Of a stretch of DNA of 64,000 nt, positions 1 to 8,490 are shown in pieces. A model generated the notes under the pieces. It made no database searches, was not told the DNA's origin, and saw only the letters and a program-made list of their open reading frames with translations. The stretch comes from Sorangium cellulosum (GTDB taxonomy: Bacteria; Myxococcota_A; Polyangia; Polyangiales; Polyangiaceae). The position numbers and the translations under genes are program-made. Within the stretch, counting starts at the first letter, position 1. Every line of letters starts with the position of its first letter. Where the stretch lies: positions 10,616,501 to 10,680,500 of the forward strand of contig NZ_CP012673.1 of assembly GCF_002950945.1 (NCBI RefSeq). The letters are read 5' to 3'.

Positions 1-305
1 TCCCGCAGCATGCTCTCGATGTCCGGCGCGGTGACCACGGGCACGCCGAACGCGCGCGCGACGCCCTCGATCGTGAGGTCGTCGTGCGTCGGGCCCACGC
101 CGCCGCTCGTGAACACCCAGTCGTGCGCCGCGGCGAGCGCCCGCACCTCCTCGGCGATCACGTCGACCTCGTCGAGCACCATGACCACCCGCACCAGCTT
201 CACGCCGAGCGCGCGCAGGGTGCCCGCGAGCACGACCAGGTTCTCGTCAGCGATCTTCCCGCTGAGCAGCTCGTTGCCGATGATCAGCGCCGCTGCGGTC
301 CTCAT
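1..305 (-). CDS. CinA/MoCF-type molybdopterin-binding domain protein (partial, 3' end outside window)
   Basis: Only the first 101 or so residues are present; the gene runs off the left edge. The visible part is a MoaB/MogA-like (MoCF_biosynth) fold: it opens with MRTAAALIIGNELLSGK and contains SGGVGPTHDD at about residues 68-77, matching the TGGxGPTxxD loop that binds the pterin phosphate. In the CinA family this domain precedes nicotinamide-nucleotide amidase or pyrophosphatase activities, but stand-alone versions exist, so the exact function is open. The ATG is chosen because AAGGTGGAG lies directly upstream. It is last in a minus-strand run, 16 bp after xseB, so probably cotranscribed. Confidence 0.75.
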   Translation of the reverse strand, partial: MRTAAALIIGNELLSGKIADENLVVLAGTLRALGVKLVRVVMVLDEVDVIAEEVRALAAAHDWVFTSGGVGPTHDDLTIEGVARAFGVPVVTAPDIESMLR

Positions 306-321
306 CTCCACCTTGCTCCGC

Positions 322-669
322 TCAGCCCTCGAACTCGCGCGTCACCGGGCGCCCGTCGGCGTCGATCCCGAGCAGCTCCTCGACGCGCTTCTCCGCGCGG
401 TCGAGGCGCTCCTGCGCCGACCGCGACAGCCGGATGCCCTCCTCGAAGAGCGAGAGCGCACGCTCGAGCGGCAGGTCGCCGCCCTCGAGCTCCGCCACGA
501 TCTTCGCGAGGCGGCGCGTCGACTCCTCGAACGAGAGCGCGCCGCCGCCCGCGGCGGGATCGCCGCTCGCCGGCGCGCCGGCGGCGGCCGACGCCGGCGT
601 CGCGCGCGGCTCCGCGCCCGCGCCCGCGCCCACCTCGCCCTCGTCCGTCGCGTCGCTCATCGTCGTCAT
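322..669 (-). CDS. xseB: Exodeoxyribonuclease VII small subunit
   Basis: 115 aa. The last 70 residues are a typical XseB helical hairpin, from LSFEESTRRLAKIVAELEGG through LPLERALSLFEEG to a charged coiled coil with AEKRVEELL. XseB binds the large subunit XseA to form the nuclease that degrades single-stranded DNA in both directions; no xseA is in the window. The first 45 residues are an Ala/Gly/Pro-rich extension not needed for the family fold. The ATG overlaps the TGA of the upstream HEAT gene as ATGA, which supports this start and translational coupling. Family usual length is about 80 aa. Confidence 0.85.
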   Translation of the reverse strand: MTTMSDATDEGEVGAGAGAEPRATPASAAAGAPASGDPAAGGGALSFEESTRRLAKIVAELEGGDLPLERALSLFEEGIRLSRSAQERLDRAEKRVEELLGIDADGRPVTREFEG

Positions 670-2852
670 GGCCCAGCGTCCCCCGGAGGTGCGGCCGGCG
701 CAAGCAGGACGGAGCTCACCCCGGGCGGCACCCCCGGCACGAGGAGCACGCCGTCGGGGTCCGCCACGACCGGGACGGCCAGCCCATCCGGGCGGACAAG
801 CCGCGCCGCGCGCGAGGCCGCGCTCGCGGCCGCGCTCGGGTCGTTCGGGACGATCGCGATCCACACCACCCCGGTGGCCAGCGCGCCGCGCGGCGGATCG
901 AGCGGCCGCGCCTCGACGCCGGAGAGGGCGGACCGGGCGAGCGCCCGCACGCCGTCGTCCGGATCGAGATCGCGCGCCATCTGGAGGACGCGCCGGCGCT
1001 GCACCTCGGCGCGCCGGGACAGCCCGCGGACGATCGCGCGGCGCACCGCCGGGTCGTCCTCGAAGCGGTAGGCGCGCGCGAGGAGCGAGACGCTGTCGGG
1101 CATGGGGTCGCCTCCGAGGCCGAGCGCGACGTGCGCGCGCACGACGGGATCGCTCCCCGCGAGCAGCCGCTTGAGCCGGCCGCGGATCACCTCGTCGTCG
1201 CGGGCCGCGAGCGCGCGGGCCGCGAGCGGCGAGAGCGGGCCGCCCGCCTCGGCCAGCGCGGCGAGCCGCGAGGTCGCGAGCGCCCCGCCGCGCGGCTCCG
1301 CGAGCAGCGCGACGCCGGCGGAGATCGCCGCGGCGTCGGGCGCGGCGCCGGGATCGCCGGGCGCGGCGAGCGCCTCGAAGAGCGGCGCGAGCTCGGCGAG
1401 GGCGGCGTCGCCGCGCGCGAGCGCGCCGCGCGCCGCCGCGTGAATCGCCGCGCGGTCGCAGGACGCCGGGGCGCACGCGCCGGCGACGTCGCCCGCGCCG
1501 CGGAGGCCGAGCGCCACGGCGCCGAACGCCCCGACGGCGCGATCGGCCGAGCCTCGCGGCGCGGCGAGCGCGGCGAGGAGGCGCTGCTCGAGCGGCGCGG
1601 GCGGGTCCCCGAGCGCGAGGGCGCGGACGACGCCGGCGCGCAGGGCGAGCCTGCGGAGCGCGCCGTCCTTCGCGGCGCGCGGGCCCTCGATCACCGCCTC
1701 GAGGGCGGCCCGCGCCTCGGCCCCGGGCATCGTCGCCAGCGCGAACGCGGCCGCCGTCGCGAGCGCGTCGCCCTCCATCAGCCCGCGCAGCTGCCGCGCC
1801 GCCTCCGCTCCGCCCGCGCGCCCGAGCGCCGCGACCGCGCGCGGTCGCGCGTCCTCCGGCAGCAGCGGGAGCGCGCGCGCGAGCGCGGGCGCGAGCCGCG
1901 CGGAGGGCGCGAGCTCGGCCAGCCTGAGTCCCTCGAGCCGCGCCGCCTCGGACGCGAGCAGCGCGGCCACGGCGTCCGGCGCCTCCGGCGCGCCGAGGTA
2001 GACGAGGATCTCGGCGGCCGCCTCGAGCAGCCGCGGCTCCGGCTTGCGGATCCACGCGCGCGCCTTCGCGAGCGCCGCCTCGTCGCCGAGCCGCGCGAGC
2101 GCGCGCGCCGCGGCCACCTGCGCCGCCCGGTCGCCGCCCTCGAGCATCGGCCTGAGCGCCTCGATCGCCCGCAGGTCGCCGAGCTCGCCGAGGAAGCCGA
2201 CGAGCGCCGGCTCGAGCCGCTTGCGGCTCCCGAGCAGCAGCTGGAGCGACTCGGGCGGGTAGGCCCGGAGCGCGCGCGCCGCCGCCTCGCCCGCGGCGCC
2301 GCCCTGCACGATCGCGGCCGCGAGCGCGCCGAGCGCGCGTTTGTCGCCGGCGCGCGCGAGCGCGAGGGCGGCCGTGCCGCGCAGCACCTCGCCGAGGGGC
2401 GCGGCCGCGCCGCGCGCGGAGGCGCCGCCCTCCGTGAGCTCGCGCGTGAGCACCTGCCGCACGTTGTCGCGCCGCGCGTGCGGCGCGAGCGCCCGCACCG
2501 CCTCGAGGCGCGCCCGGAGGTCGCGCGCCGCCGGGGATCCCTGCTCGATCGCCGCGACCAGCGCGCTCACCGCCTCCTCGGTGCCGATCGTCCCGAGCCG
2601 CTCGATGCCGCGGAGCCGCGCCTCCGGGTCGCTCGACGAGAGCAGCCGCTCCGCGACCGGCACGCCCAGGCTGCCGCGCAGGGGCGCCGCGCCGGCCGCG
2701 GCCGCGGCCGCGGCGCCGCGCTCCTCGGCGACCTGAGCCGCGCGCGCGCTCCCTCCCGCGCGCGGCTGCGGCGCGGCCGGACCGGTGATTGCGGTGGCCG
2801 CGAGCGCCGCGGCGAGGCCCAGGGCTCGAGGAATTCCAGCGGGGAATCGCAT
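666..2852 (-). CDS. Exported HEAT-repeat protein
   Basis: About 728 aa. An N-terminal signal-like stretch (MRFPAGIPRALGLAAALAAT) is followed by some 600 residues of alpha-helical, Ala/Leu/Arg-rich repeats of about 30 aa with the HEAT/PBS-lyase pattern, for example VVRAHVALGLGG and AVRRAIVRGLSRRAE. Such solenoids bind proteins and have no catalytic role; the partner is unknown. The C-terminal 80 residues look like a separate small beta domain. A GTG 15 bases upstream (2867) is an alternative start; the ATG has GGCGGAG in front, though very close. It leads a minus-strand unit with xseB and the MoCF gene and is divergent from the radical SAM gene. Confidence 0.7.
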   Translation of the reverse strand: MRFPAGIPRALGLAAALAATAITGPAAPQPRAGGSARAAQVAEERGAAAAAAAGAAPLRGSLGVPVAERLLSSSDPEARLRGIERLGTIGTEEAVSALVAAIEQGSPAARDLRARLEAVRALAPHARRDNVRQVLTRELTEGGASARGAAAPLGEVLRGTAALALARAGDKRALGALAAAIVQGGAAGEAAARALRAYPPESLQLLLGSRKRLEPALVGFLGELGDLRAIEALRPMLEGGDRAAQVAAARALARLGDEAALAKARAWIRKPEPRLLEAAAEILVYLGAPEAPDAVAALLASEAARLEGLRLAELAPSARLAPALARALPLLPEDARPRAVAALGRAGGAEAARQLRGLMEGDALATAAAFALATMPGAEARAALEAVIEGPRAAKDGALRRLALRAGVVRALALGDPPAPLEQRLLAALAAPRGSADRAVGAFGAVALGLRGAGDVAGACAPASCDRAAIHAAARGALARGDAALAELAPLFEALAAPGDPGAAPDAAAISAGVALLAEPRGGALATSRLAALAEAGGPLSPLAARALAARDDEVIRGRLKRLLAGSDPVVRAHVALGLGGDPMPDSVSLLARAYRFEDDPAVRRAIVRGLSRRAEVQRRRVLQMARDLDPDDGVRALARSALSGVEARPLDPPRGALATGVVWIAIVPNDPSAAASAASRAARLVRPDGLAVPVVADPDGVLLVPGVPPGVSSVLLAPAAPPGDAGP

Positions 2853-3016
2853 GCGCTCCGCCGCCACTATCCCGCGATCGAGGCCCCGCTGTCACTCTCG
2901 AGACCAGCCCGCGTTAGCGCGGCGCGGCGAGCCTGGAATTTGATGGAAGCGTGCGCTACGTCGACCTACGGTGGGCGACCGCGTGGCGGCGACCCGCCTG
3001 TGGAATGAGGTGACGC

Positions 3017-4906
3017 TTGATCGACCTGGTACGGACACTGGAAAAGGCCATCACGGTATCCGCGAACAAGGCGTGGCCGGTCTTGCAGCAGCTGGCCCGG
3101 CTCGGGGCCGAGCCGGAGCCGTTCCACCCGAAATGGAGCGACAAGCCGATCCCGCGGGGCCGCCAGCGCTCGAAGCCGCCGCTCGGCTGGCCCCGGGAGA
3201 CGGACAGCCTGTGCCCGCGGTGCGTCAAGGAGGCCCGCACCGAGATCCTGAGTGGCGAGGCGGACTGGACCAAGCTCATCCACGACAAGCCCGGGGAGAT
3301 CCGCGCCCGCATCGTCGCGCAGGGCGGGCGGATCGTCATGGAGAAGACCTGTCCGAAGCACGGCTCCTTCTCGGACACGATCTCGATCGACCCCGAGTTC
3401 CTCGCGCGGATCGAGCGCCTCTTCGGCGGCCGCGACGTCGAGATGACGCCGGACCGGATCCACAACCACGGCTCGAGCACCATCCGGTACGGCCGCGGCG
3501 CGGTGCTCACGGTCGACCTCACGAACCGTTGCAACATGATGTGCGACCCGTGCTTCATGGATGCCAATCAGGTCGGCTACGTGCACGAGCTCTCCTGGGA
3601 GGACATCACGCGGATCCTGGACGACGCGGCCGACGTGCGCCCGCGCCGCCAGATGTCGATCCAGTTCTCCGGGGGCGAGCCGACGCTCAGCCCGCATTTC
3701 CTCGACGCGATCCGGTACGCGCGCCAGAAGGGCTACTTCGCGGTGCAGTGCGCGACGAACGGGCTCCGCTTCGCGGAGGAGCCGGGCTTCGCCAAGAAGG
3801 CGAAGGAGGCGGGCCTCCGGATGGCGTACCTGCAGTTCGACGGCGTGACGAACGCCGCCAACAGCCACCGGAAGATCGGGAACCTCTACGACGTGAAGCT
3901 GCGCGCCATCGAGGAGCTCTCGGCCGCCGGGATCGACGTCATCCTGGTCGTGACCATCGTCAACGGCGTCAACAACGATCAGGTCGGCCCCATCATCGAC
4001 TTCGCGGTCCAGAACGCCGACAAGATCACCGTCGTGAGCTTCCAGCCGGTGAGCTTCACGGGCCGCGACGAGGACATCTCCGACGAGCTGCGCGAGAAGC
4101 AGCGCTACACGCTGAGCCACCTCGCGCACGACATCGCCCGGCAGACCGGCGTGACCCACCCGCTCCGCGACTGGTTCCCCCTGTCCGCGCTCAGCCCCTT
4201 CGGCGACGTGACCGACCTGCTCGACGGCCCCGATCGCGACTGGGGACAGATCAACTGCGGCTGTCACCCGAACTGCGGGATCGGGACCGTGCTGTTCGTC
4301 CACAAGAAAACCAAGCAGATGGTCCCTCTGCTCGACTTCATGGAGGTCGAAGGTCTGCTCGGCGACCTGCGCGCGATCTTCGACGCCGGGCGCGGGCGCG
4401 CGTTCACGAAGGCCCAGGTCGTCGCCGCGCTGCTGCGCCATTACCGGCCTGACAAGGCGCCGCCGGGCTTCAACCTCGCCACGCTGGTGAAGCAGTTCAT
4501 GAGCCAGACGGGCGCGGCGCACGCCGGTGAGAGCGACGCCCGTGCGTACGAGTGGCGGGTCCTGTTCGTCGCGGGCATGTGGTTTCAGGACCTGTTCAAC
4601 TACGATTTTCGTCGCACCGAGATGTGCATCATTCCGTACGGAACGCAGCTCGGCGAGATCAGCTTCTGCGCGTACAACACCGGCGCCGGGTGGCGGAACA
4701 TCCTCGAGAAGATGAGGGCGAACGCCACGGTGGCGGAGTGGTACAAGAAGCACGGCAGGCACCCTGTGTATGCAAAGAATAAGGATCTTCCTCTGCCGGA
4801 CTACGACAATCCCCTTACCATCGTGGAGCACGACCTAGCGCTGCGCGAGCGCGCGCAGGGCGGCGCCCGCGCGCGGCCGGCCAGGCGGCTGCCGATCGTG
4901 AGCTGA
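3017..4906 (+). CDS. Radical SAM protein of the Tes (tetraether synthase)/MJ0619-like family
   Basis: 629 aa, TTG start preceded by GAGGTGA at good spacing. The radical SAM cluster motif is CNMMCDPC (C172, C176, C179), with a GGEP-type SAM loop (FSGGEPTLSP) downstream. An N-terminal metal-binding region has CPRC (C66, C69) and KTCPKHG (C112), and a further Cys group NCGCHPNC lies at C414, C416 and C420. This layout, with CxxC plus TCPxHG before the core and CxC-x3-C after it, is that of archaeal tetraether lipid synthase and its bacterial homologues, which join lipid tails by C-C bonds. The lipid role here is inference: no lipid genes flank it, and related radical SAM proteins of unknown function share the layout. 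Confidence 0.7.
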   Translation: MIDLVRTLEKAITVSANKAWPVLQQLARLGAEPEPFHPKWSDKPIPRGRQRSKPPLGWPRETDSLCPRCVKEARTEILSGEADWTKLIHDKPGEIRARIVAQGGRIVMEKTCPKHGSFSDTISIDPEFLARIERLFGGRDVEMTPDRIHNHGSSTIRYGRGAVLTVDLTNRCNMMCDPCFMDANQVGYVHELSWEDITRILDDAADVRPRRQMSIQFSGGEPTLSPHFLDAIRYARQKGYFAVQCATNGLRFAEEPGFAKKAKEAGLRMAYLQFDGVTNAANSHRKIGNLYDVKLRAIEELSAAGIDVILVVTIVNGVNNDQVGPIIDFAVQNADKITVVSFQPVSFTGRDEDISDELREKQRYTLSHLAHDIARQTGVTHPLRDWFPLSALSPFGDVTDLLDGPDRDWGQINCGCHPNCGIGTVLFVHKKTKQMVPLLDFMEVEGLLGDLRAIFDAGRGRAFTKAQVVAALLRHYRPDKAPPGFNLATLVKQFMSQTGAAHAGESDARAYEWRVLFVAGMWFQDLFNYDFRRTEMCIIPYGTQLGEISFCAYNTGAGWRNILEKMRANATVAEWYKKHGRHPVYAKNKDLPLPDYDNPLTIVEHDLALRERAQGGARARPARRLPIVS

Positions 4907-4979
4907 TCGCTCTCAACCGACCGCCCGAGCGCCCCCTCCGCGCGTGTCCTTCGTGAAGTTTTCGTAAAGTTCCGTGACG

Positions 4980-4997
4980 CCGCGCCGGCCGGCGCGG
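4980..4997. repeat. 18-bp perfect GC palindrome downstream of the radical SAM gene
   Basis: CCGCGCCGGCCGGCGCGG reads the same on both strands. It lies 74 bp after the radical SAM stop codon in a 241-bp gap that otherwise holds no gene. It could form a stable hairpin and slow transcription, but no T-run follows, so a rho-independent terminator is not supported. At this GC content some such palindromes occur by chance. Confidence 0.35.
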
Positions 4998-5147
4998 CCG
5001 CGGCGCCGCACCGCCGAGATCGCCGGCCGGCGGTCGTACTAGGCCTCACATCGGAAGACCGAACATGATTTTCATCCTGGGCACGCGCTCGCGCGGTAAA
5101 GCGCGGGACGCATGGAGAACTCACCACACATGGTGTAGTCTCGCCAC

Positions 5148-6914
5148 GTGACCTTGCACGCGGGGCGCTATGAGACCGTGCGAGCCATCGCGTCGGGCGG
5201 CATGGCCACGGTGTATCTGGGTCGGGCCGTCGGCGCCGGGGGCTTCGAGCGCCTCGTCGCCTTGAAGATGATGCACCCGCACATCGCGGCGGAGCCCGAG
5301 TTCGTCGCGATGTTCCTCGACGAGGCGCGCCTGGCGGCGCGGGTGCGCCACCCGAACGTCGTCGCGACGTTCGATCTGGTCGAGGACCCGCTGTTCCTCG
5401 TGATGGAGTACATCGAGGGCCCGTCGCTGCACCTCCTCTTGCGCACGTGCGCGCGGGCGAAGCGGCCCCTCCCGCTCGGGGTCGCGCTCCGCATCTTCCT
5501 CGACGTGCTCGCGGGCCTGCACGCCGCGCACGAGCTCACCGGCTCGAGCGGCGAGCCGCTCCACCTCGTGCACCGCGACGTCTCGCCGCAGAACGTGCTC
5601 GTCGGCGCCGACGGCGTCGCGCGCATCACCGACTTCGGCGTGGCGCGCGCCGAGTCGAGGCTCGTCTCGACGCACGGCAACGCGCTCAAGGGCAAGCTCG
5701 CGTACATGGCCCCGGAGCAGATCCGGGGGCAGCAGGTCGACCGCCGCAGCGACGTGTACTCGGCCGGCGTGGTGTTCTGGGAGATGCTCACCGAGCAGCG
5801 CCTGTTCAAGGCGGACAACGACGGCGCGCTGCTCGCGCAGATCCTCGACGGCCCGCCCGGCGGGCCGCGGGCGGTGGCGCCGGAGGTCCCGGCCGCGATC
5901 GACGCGATCTGCCTGCGCGCGCTGCGCGCCGATCCGGGCGAGCGCTTCCTGACCGCGGCGGAGTTCGCCGAGGCGCTGGAGCAGGCGGCCGCGCACACGC
6001 CGGGCCTGGCCGTGGCGTCCCCGCGGGCGGTGGAGGCGCTCATCAAGGAGCTCGGCCTGCACCTGCCGCCGGAGCACATCACGGGGCCCACGAGCGTGCG
6101 CAACGGTCCGGCCTCGAGCTCCGCGCCGAGATCGCTGCGCTCGCCGCAGGGCCAGGCCTCGCCGCCGAGCCAGCGCCTGCCGCCGAGCCAGCGCCTGCCG
6201 CCGAGCCAGCGGGCCGCCCTGGCGGGGACCGCAGGCTTCGAGGCGAGCGCGCCGGGGCTCGACGTCGTCGTCTCCGAGGCCACGTCCCACCGGCAGAACG
6301 TCGTGCGCCGGGGCATGATCGCCGGCGCCCTGGTGGCAGCGCTCGGGATGGGGGTCTTCTTCGCCGTCGGCGCGCGCGAGCCCGCCGCGCGGGAAGCCGG
6401 GGAGAGCGTCCCTGCCGAGGCGAGCGCGTCGCTCCTGCCGGCGGCCGTGGCGGACAGCTCTCTGGTCCAGGTGGACGCGCCAGCGCACCCCGGCGGATCC
6501 GCCCAGGCCCCTGCGCCCGCCGCGAGCAGCGCGGCGGCGCCGCCGACGCCCGCTGCGCCCCCGCCCGACGCGGCCCTCCCGCCGGTGGTGAACGCGACGC
6601 CGCGACCGAGCCCCGGCGCGGCCCCGCTCTCCGCGGCCACGAAGCCCAAGGCGGGCCGGCCCGAGACGCGCACCGCGAGCGGGTCGGCCCGAACGACGGG
6701 CGCGTCGGCGACCCGGCCGGCGACCGGCGCCGCGACCCGCCCGGCGACCGGCGCCGCGACGCGGACGGCGACCGGCGCTGCGACGCGCACGACAGCGAAG
6801 CCCGCACCCCGCCCGCCGGCCGTCCGCAGCGCCGCGCCGAAGGCACCGGTGCCGCCGCGGAGCGGCGCCCCGCGGACGACGTCCCGAACGCCCTACAGAC
6901 CCACGGAGCTGTGA
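5148..6914 (+). CDS. Membrane-anchored eukaryote-like Ser/Thr protein kinase
   Basis: 588 aa, GTG start. The kinase domain spans about 7-285: Gly loop IASGGMATV (14-22), catalytic Lys in VALK (K40), HRDVSPQN (142-149), DFG (162-164) and APE (188-190), so all key residues are present. It is of the PknB/Stk (Pkn2) type common in myxobacteria. Residues about 325-345 hold three PPSQR repeats, one transmembrane helix lies near 389-408, and the extracellular tail is Ala/Pro/Thr-rich with a repeated ATRPATGA unit near the C-terminus. No PASTA or other sensor domain is visible. It stands alone, so its substrate cannot be read from context. Confidence 0.9.
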   Translation: MTLHAGRYETVRAIASGGMATVYLGRAVGAGGFERLVALKMMHPHIAAEPEFVAMFLDEARLAARVRHPNVVATFDLVEDPLFLVMEYIEGPSLHLLLRTCARAKRPLPLGVALRIFLDVLAGLHAAHELTGSSGEPLHLVHRDVSPQNVLVGADGVARITDFGVARAESRLVSTHGNALKGKLAYMAPEQIRGQQVDRRSDVYSAGVVFWEMLTEQRLFKADNDGALLAQILDGPPGGPRAVAPEVPAAIDAICLRALRADPGERFLTAAEFAEALEQAAAHTPGLAVASPRAVEALIKELGLHLPPEHITGPTSVRNGPASSSAPRSLRSPQGQASPPSQRLPPSQRLPPSQRAALAGTAGFEASAPGLDVVVSEATSHRQNVVRRGMIAGALVAALGMGVFFAVGAREPAAREAGESVPAEASASLLPAAVADSSLVQVDAPAHPGGSAQAPAPAASSAAAPPTPAAPPPDAALPPVVNATPRPSPGAAPLSAATKPKAGRPETRTASGSARTTGASATRPATGAATRPATGAATRTATGAATRTTAKPAPRPPAVRSAAPKAPVPPRSGAPRTTSRTPYRPTEL

Positions 6915-7286
6915 GCGCCACGCGCCGTCGCGCAGGGGAACGGCCTCGCCCGGGCCCCTGAAATACCGCACCAACAGCAATATCCACCACCACCGGATTC
7001 AACCCCCGCCGCTGGTGGGCCCATGATCCGCCGCCGAGCCACGTCCAACGCTCCAGCGACGAGGCAGCCATCCGCATCCTCTCCGACACGTGACGCCCGG
7101 CAGCACGCCCACATGCTGAAGATGCCGCCGCGCGACACCTACATCCTCGCGACCTGCCGCAGATGGAGAGTCGCTATCGCACGAGCGTGGCATACGAGAC
7201 AGGCTATTCTTGTGGTGGGTCCGGCAGGTGCTCGCCCAAGTGAAAGGCGCGCCGCGCGTCAGACGTTACCTCGGGGGAACCAGCTC
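6915..7286 (+). other. Intergenic region, no supported gene
   Basis: 372 bp between the kinase and a small hypothetical gene. Reading frames cross it, but their translations are Arg-rich and lack start signals, so I see no gene. The right half (about 7140-7240) is less GC-rich and includes GGCTATTCTTG, which may hold the promoter of the gene at 7287; no clear -35/-10 pair was found. Confidence 0.4.
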
Positions 7287-7607
7287 ATGCGCTCGCTGTT
7301 CGAGCAGATGGTCGAGTGCTGCGGCCTCGCGCCCGCATTCGCCAGGAAGATCATCCAGGATTCCTGCGAGCGCATCGGGGTCTCGCCGCCCGAATCGATG
7401 ACGCCGGCCGATCTCATCCGCTCGCTCCCCCACGTCCGCCAGGCGCTCGGCGTCTTCCTCGATCCCGGCGAGGTCGCGCTGAAGACGGCCGCGATGCGCG
7501 CGCTCGTCAAGGGATCCTGGCCCAACCTGCCCGCCGTCACGCCCCCCGCGCCGGATCAGGAGAACCGGACGGCTCAGGAGGAGCTCAAGGGCAGATCGAG
7601 CTCGTAG
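7287..7607 (+). CDS. Small hypothetical protein
   Basis: 106 aa, not recognised. The start at MRSLFEQMVECCG follows GGGGGAAC about 6 bases upstream; the same frame is open further upstream, but that translation is low-complexity and basic. The product is predicted mainly helical up to about residue 75, with a Pro/Gln-rich polar tail, no signal peptide and no membrane segment. Its 3' end overlaps the end of the convergent GNAT gene by 34 bp. Confidence 0.6.
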   Translation: MRSLFEQMVECCGLAPAFARKIIQDSCERIGVSPPESMTPADLIRSLPHVRQALGVFLDPGEVALKTAAMRALVKGSWPNLPAVTPPAPDQENRTAQEELKGRSSS

Positions 7608-8044
7608 AGCTCGTAATGGGACCGCTGCATTCCAAGCGCGACATAGGTCGCCTGAGCACGCGCATTTGCGGTCTCCACGTAGAGGCGGATGCCGCACACG
7701 TTCCCCGCGTCCGCCGCCATCTCGTGGAGCCGCCGGTAAAGGGCCCGGAAGACGCCGCCGCGCCGCGACGCGGGAGACACGTACACGGACTGAATCCACC
7801 AGAAAATGCCGTTTCTCCAGTCACTCCATTCATACGTGATCATCAGCTGCCCGGCGATCTCCGAGCCGCGCTCGGCGAGCAGATAGAACCCCTTGCCCTC
7901 GTCCGCGATCAGGGCGGCGGCGCCGCGCAGGGTGGCCGAGGTGTCCAGCACCTTGCCCTCGGTCTCGAGCGCCATGGCCCGGTTGTTCGCCGCGATCACC
8001 TCCACATCGGAGGGCGTCGCCCGGCGGATCACGAGATCGGTCAC
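7574..8044 (-). CDS. GNAT-family N-acetyltransferase
   Basis: 156 aa. The start is the GTG of VTDLVIRRATPSDVEVI, preceded by AGGAGGT with a 7-base spacer. The GNAT fold is clear: beta1 (DLVIRRATPSDVEVI), a central strand with WIQSVYVSPASRRGG, where V-x-P-x-xRRGG is the acetyl-CoA pyrophosphate loop (motif A, R/Q-x-x-G-x-G/A equivalent), and a C-terminal segment YVETANARAQATYVALGM matching motif B (N-x-x-A-x-x-x-Y-x-x-x-G). The substrate cannot be inferred. It converges with and overlaps the 106-aa gene by 34 bp. Confidence 0.88.
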   Translation of the reverse strand: MTDLVIRRATPSDVEVIAANNRAMALETEGKVLDTSATLRGAAALIADEGKGFYLLAERGSEIAGQLMITYEWSDWRNGIFWWIQSVYVSPASRRGGVFRALYRRLHEMAADAGNVCGIRLYVETANARAQATYVALGMQRSHYELYELDLPLSSS

Positions 8045-8490
8045 AGGGCCACCTCCTGACCGGCGTTGCAGGAAAGTCCTTCCTCCATGCGGCAAGGAGG
8101 GAGCGGACAGGGAGGCTCGGGAGCGCAGCGTCGGGTCGACATGGCCCGACCCATACCCCGGGCAGCTGGGTTGCTCAATGGCCTCACCTCGACACGCGGC
8201 CGAGGCGCGCCGGGCGGAGAGGCATCCCGAAGACGCCGCCGCGGCGCGTTATGTTTCGAGATGGGATCACCGAGCGCGGCGCGGGCCTCCGGCGCACGGC
8301 GCGACGGACCGCGCCCAGCGCGGCCTCCGCCCACGCCGGCCCCGCCCGCGGGCCCACGCCGACACCGCCCGCGCGGACCACACGCGCCACGCCGGCGAGC
8401 GCGGGCCGCCGCGTGTTGACCCGGCGGCGGTTGTGCTCCCCGCCCGATCGCGCGTACCCTCCGGGCGCCGAAGCCTCCGGAGGGTTCCCT
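8045..8490. other. Divergent intergenic region, no supported gene
   Basis: 446 bp between the divergent GNAT and acyltransferase genes. The frame of the acyltransferase stays open upstream to 8251, but its translation there is Arg/Pro/Ala-rich without family similarity, and the ribosome binding site is at 8478-8486, so the region is taken as non-coding. It should contain both promoters; none matches a consensus well. Confidence 0.45.

Noticed and set aside
322..2895. 857-aa minus-strand frame through the HEAT gene and xseB
   Set aside because: Only its last 115 residues match a family (XseB). The rest is an Arg/Ala/Gly string produced by high GC content in the frame shifted from the HEAT gene.
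84..3008. 974-aa plus-strand frame opposite the HEAT gene
   Set aside because: Arg/Glu/Ala low-complexity translation without domains; shadow of the minus-strand gene's codon bias.
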